Source: an uncultured Nitrososphaerales archaeon
GTDB taxonomy: Archaea; Thermoproteota; Nitrososphaeria; Nitrososphaerales; Nitrosocaldaceae
Assembly (NCBI GenBank): GCA_938030895.1
Contig: CALHIV010000013.1
Coordinates: forward strand, 1-64,000
Length of the DNA stretch: 64,000 nt
Direction: 5' to 3'
How positions within the stretch are numbered: position 1 is the first letter of the stretch; every line of letters begins with the position of its first letter. Positions 62,410-64,000 of the stretch are shown here, one piece after another. Below the pieces are notes generated by a model. It searched no databases. It was not told the DNA's origin and saw only the letters and a program-made list of their open reading frames with translations. The position numbers and the translations under genes are program-made.

Positions 62410-62910
62410 ATGAATTGTAAGAATGAAAGGTATAAGGAGAGGTTAAGAGATGCGGTTGACTTTAATGATGTATTTGCCATAGTGAAGGATGCTGTAGAGT
62501 ATAGGTTTGGGATGAGGAGGGCAGGCTTGAACCTAATACTTCAAGATATGCCATCCTTCGTAGGTGCATACCATGTATTAGGCTCCAACTCTATAGTAGT
62601 CAATAGGTATCTACTAAATACTGTTAAGAGTATAGCAAGGAGTAAGGAGGAGTATAACTCATATGTATTAGTTGTACTTGCGCATGAGTATCTGCATAGC
62701 CTAGGCATGGTAGATGAGTATAGAGTTAGGACTATGACCTATGAGTTATGTAGAGATCTTCTAGGGGATGAGCATACAGCAACCATTATGGCTAAGAGTG
62801 ATCCCACCTCATACTTCCCTGAGTTGAAGATGCTCATGAGGCTGACATTTGGGAGGGAGTATGAACTCGTCAAGGAGTTCGATACCTCGAACATATCGTA
62901 TATTGCATAA
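62410..62910 (+). CDS. Putative zincin-like metalloprotein with HExxH motif
   Basis: About 166 residues. VLAHEYLHSLGMVDEYR has the HExxH zinc-protease motif (HEYLH) followed by a Glu at a plausible third-ligand distance. The N-terminal half is alpha/beta. Small predicted metallopeptidase-like proteins of this kind occur in archaea; the substrate is unknown. TATA (62376-62383) is at leaderless distance from the ATG. Confidence 0.7.
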   Translation: MNCKNERYKERLRDAVDFNDVFAIVKDAVEYRFGMRRAGLNLILQDMPSFVGAYHVLGSNSIVVNRYLLNTVKSIARSKEEYNSYVLVVLAHEYLHSLGMVDEYRVRTMTYELCRDLLGDEHTATIMAKSDPTSYFPELKMLMRLTFGREYELVKEFDTSNISYIA

Positions 62911-62975
62911 TTCGTAAGATTATTATAAACGATTATTTAGCAGTTTATACATATTATTATGTTGGTGGAAGTAGA

Positions 62976-63416
62976 TTGATAGAGCAAGATAATAAGGGTA
63001 GAGAGGAGAGTATTGAGGATCTAACCTCCAAGGTATTCAAGTTGATAGTTGAACAGGGCAAAGAAGGTATACTACAGAGCAGGCTATGGAAGGAACTCAA
63101 CCTTACAAGTAGGGATGGCTCAAGGATTGCAATGAGGTTAGAGAAGAGAGGACTAGTAAGAAGGCAGAGGGTTCTGGAGAATGGCAGGTGGACCTTCAGG
63201 CTGATAGCGCTAAGGCTCCCATTGGATACAACGAGCATAGAGGGTGCACCGTGTCTTACATGCAACCTTGAGAGCATGTGTACTGAAGATGGTAGTGTGA
63301 GCCCAAATACGTGCAGGCTGATAGAGAACTGGGTACTAGTAGAGATGAGTAAAAGGATCGATGATAAGAGAGAGCATGATACTGCTGATACGATACAAGT
63401 ACCAAGATACAAATAG
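62976..63416 (+). CDS. TFE-beta-like transcription factor (RPC34/RPC39-like winged helix with Fe-S cysteines)
   Basis: N-terminal winged helix (about 15-85; EGILQSRLWKELNLTSRDGS) and C-terminal cysteine cluster CLTC, then Cys after 5 and Cys after 10 more residues (CTEDGSVSPNTC), fitting the [4Fe-4S] site of archaeal TFE-beta, the orthologue of Pol III subunit RPC39. TFE-beta assists promoter opening with TFE-alpha. The start is a TTG at leaderless distance from TATA. 146 residues. Confidence 0.75.
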   Translation: MIEQDNKGREESIEDLTSKVFKLIVEQGKEGILQSRLWKELNLTSRDGSRIAMRLEKRGLVRRQRVLENGRWTFRLIALRLPLDTTSIEGAPCLTCNLESMCTEDGSVSPNTCRLIENWVLVEMSKRIDDKREHDTADTIQVPRYK

Positions 63417-63440
63417 AGAGCGTATAGGAATGAGTAAGTG

Positions 63441-64000
63441 ATGAGGCTAGAGGAGGCTAAACGTGACTACTATAGGAGGCTTGCAAAGGATGAAGGGTAT
63501 AGGAGTAGGGCTGCATACAAACTGCTAGAGATAAACAGATCCTTCCATATATTTAGTAAGGGGGATAGAGTCCTTGATATAGGATGCTACCCTGGTGGTT
63601 GGTTGCAGGTTGCTAGCCATGCTGTAGGCTCTGATGGTTTGGTTATAGGCGTTGATGTCAAAGAGATAGATAGAGGGAAGGATGATGATGGACTTGCTAA
63701 CGTAAAGTTCCTCTGCATGAGCGTTGAGGATGATACACTGGCATTAAGGGTTAGAGAACTTCTAGGGGATAATGCTTTAGATGTCATACTCTCCGATGTA
63801 TCCCCAAACCTCTCTGGCATATGGAGCCTAGATCATGCAAGGCAGATACACTTGAGCAGGAGGGTGCTTGCTATAACAAGGTTACTGCTCAGAGATGATG
63901 GATGTGCAGTACTAAAGATCTTTGAAGGTGATCTGCTCAAGGAGTTTATAGATGAGGTTAAGACGCACTTCAAGAGGGTTTATATACACAAGCCGAAGGC
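63441..64000 (+). CDS. FtsJ/RrmJ-type RNA 2'-O-methyltransferase, partial (runs off the right edge)
   Basis: SAM-dependent methyltransferase. SRAAYKLLEI (catalytic Lys), VLDIGCYPGGWLQVASH (SAM-binding motif I; the family's usual CAPG reads CYPG), SDVSPNLSG (catalytic Asp) and VLKIFEGD (second catalytic Lys) are in order. About 186 residues are visible, and the C-terminus is missing. ATG directly follows a GTG; either could start. It is 24 nt downstream of the TFE-beta gene. Confidence 0.9.
   Translation, partial: MRLEEAKRDYYRRLAKDEGYRSRAAYKLLEINRSFHIFSKGDRVLDIGCYPGGWLQVASHAVGSDGLVIGVDVKEIDRGKDDDGLANVKFLCMSVEDDTLALRVRELLGDNALDVILSDVSPNLSGIWSLDHARQIHLSRRVLAITRLLLRDDGCAVLKIFEGDLLKEFIDEVKTHFKRVYIHKPK

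Overview
The window reads as a chromosomal segment of an archaeon of the Nitrososphaeria (Thaumarchaeota), probably a thermophilic, ammonia-oxidiser-like lineage such as Nitrosocaldus. Reasons: an archaeal ribosomal protein operon with eS4 and RNase P Rnp1 inside it; Spt4, Rpo7, a TFE-beta-like factor, MCM, GINS, RFC and Hel308; a membrane-anchored blue-copper protein; split FO synthase (CofG/CofH); wyosine enzyme TYW1; and two radical-SAM proteins resembling tetraether ring synthases. TATA boxes often lie about 26 nt upstream of the start codon, which implies leaderless mRNAs. No amo genes are in the window, so the genus is an inference.

Layout. 0-0.5 kb: 3' part of a TnpB gene. 0.8-10 kb (minus): tRNA-Asn, then L6-S8-S14-L5-S4e-L24-L14-S17-Rnp1-L29-S3-L22-S19, a promoter, L23-L4-L3, a 56-residue small gene and a SPOUT methyltransferase; rpl2 is missing from its usual place. 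10-13 kb: glyA, proteasome alpha and DUF371 (the last two share one TATA box). 13-17.3 kb (minus): NDH-2, a cobalamin-binding protein with the W-x9-EH signature of B12 photoreceptors, a T4-endonuclease-V-type UV repair enzyme, and two membrane proteins, one with an SRPBCC domain. Three promoters here share one operator-like element at a fixed distance from TATA. 17.4-24 kb: purE-K-F-L-Q-S. 24-28.6 kb: tRNA-Thr, a cupredoxin, then a decayed region with a broken NHL-type surface protein and a decayed tyrosine recombinase. 28.6-37.9 kb: JAMM protease, proton pyrophosphatase, dephospho-CoA kinase, Mrp, Rpo7-Spt4, and NAD synthesis (nadC, nadA, aspartate dehydrogenase). 37.9-44.2 kb: first ring-synthase-like protein, an intron-containing tRNA-Ala, ferredoxin reductase, a P-II/SRPBCC fusion, tRNA-Pro and ilvE. 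44.4-51.1 kb: replication and repair (Hel308, MCM, GINS, RFC, ITPase). 51-64 kb: an RTX-like secreted protein, TYW1, an acyl-CoA synthetase, cofG-cofH, the second ring-synthase-like protein, small regulators, TFE-beta and a partial FtsJ-type methyltransferase.

The best candidate for an undescribed system is 13.0-17.4 kb: a putative B12-dependent light sensor, UV-damage repair, an SRPBCC membrane protein and an alternative NADH dehydrogenase, tied together by a shared promoter element. The reading rests on motifs and alignments made by eye; no database search was run.
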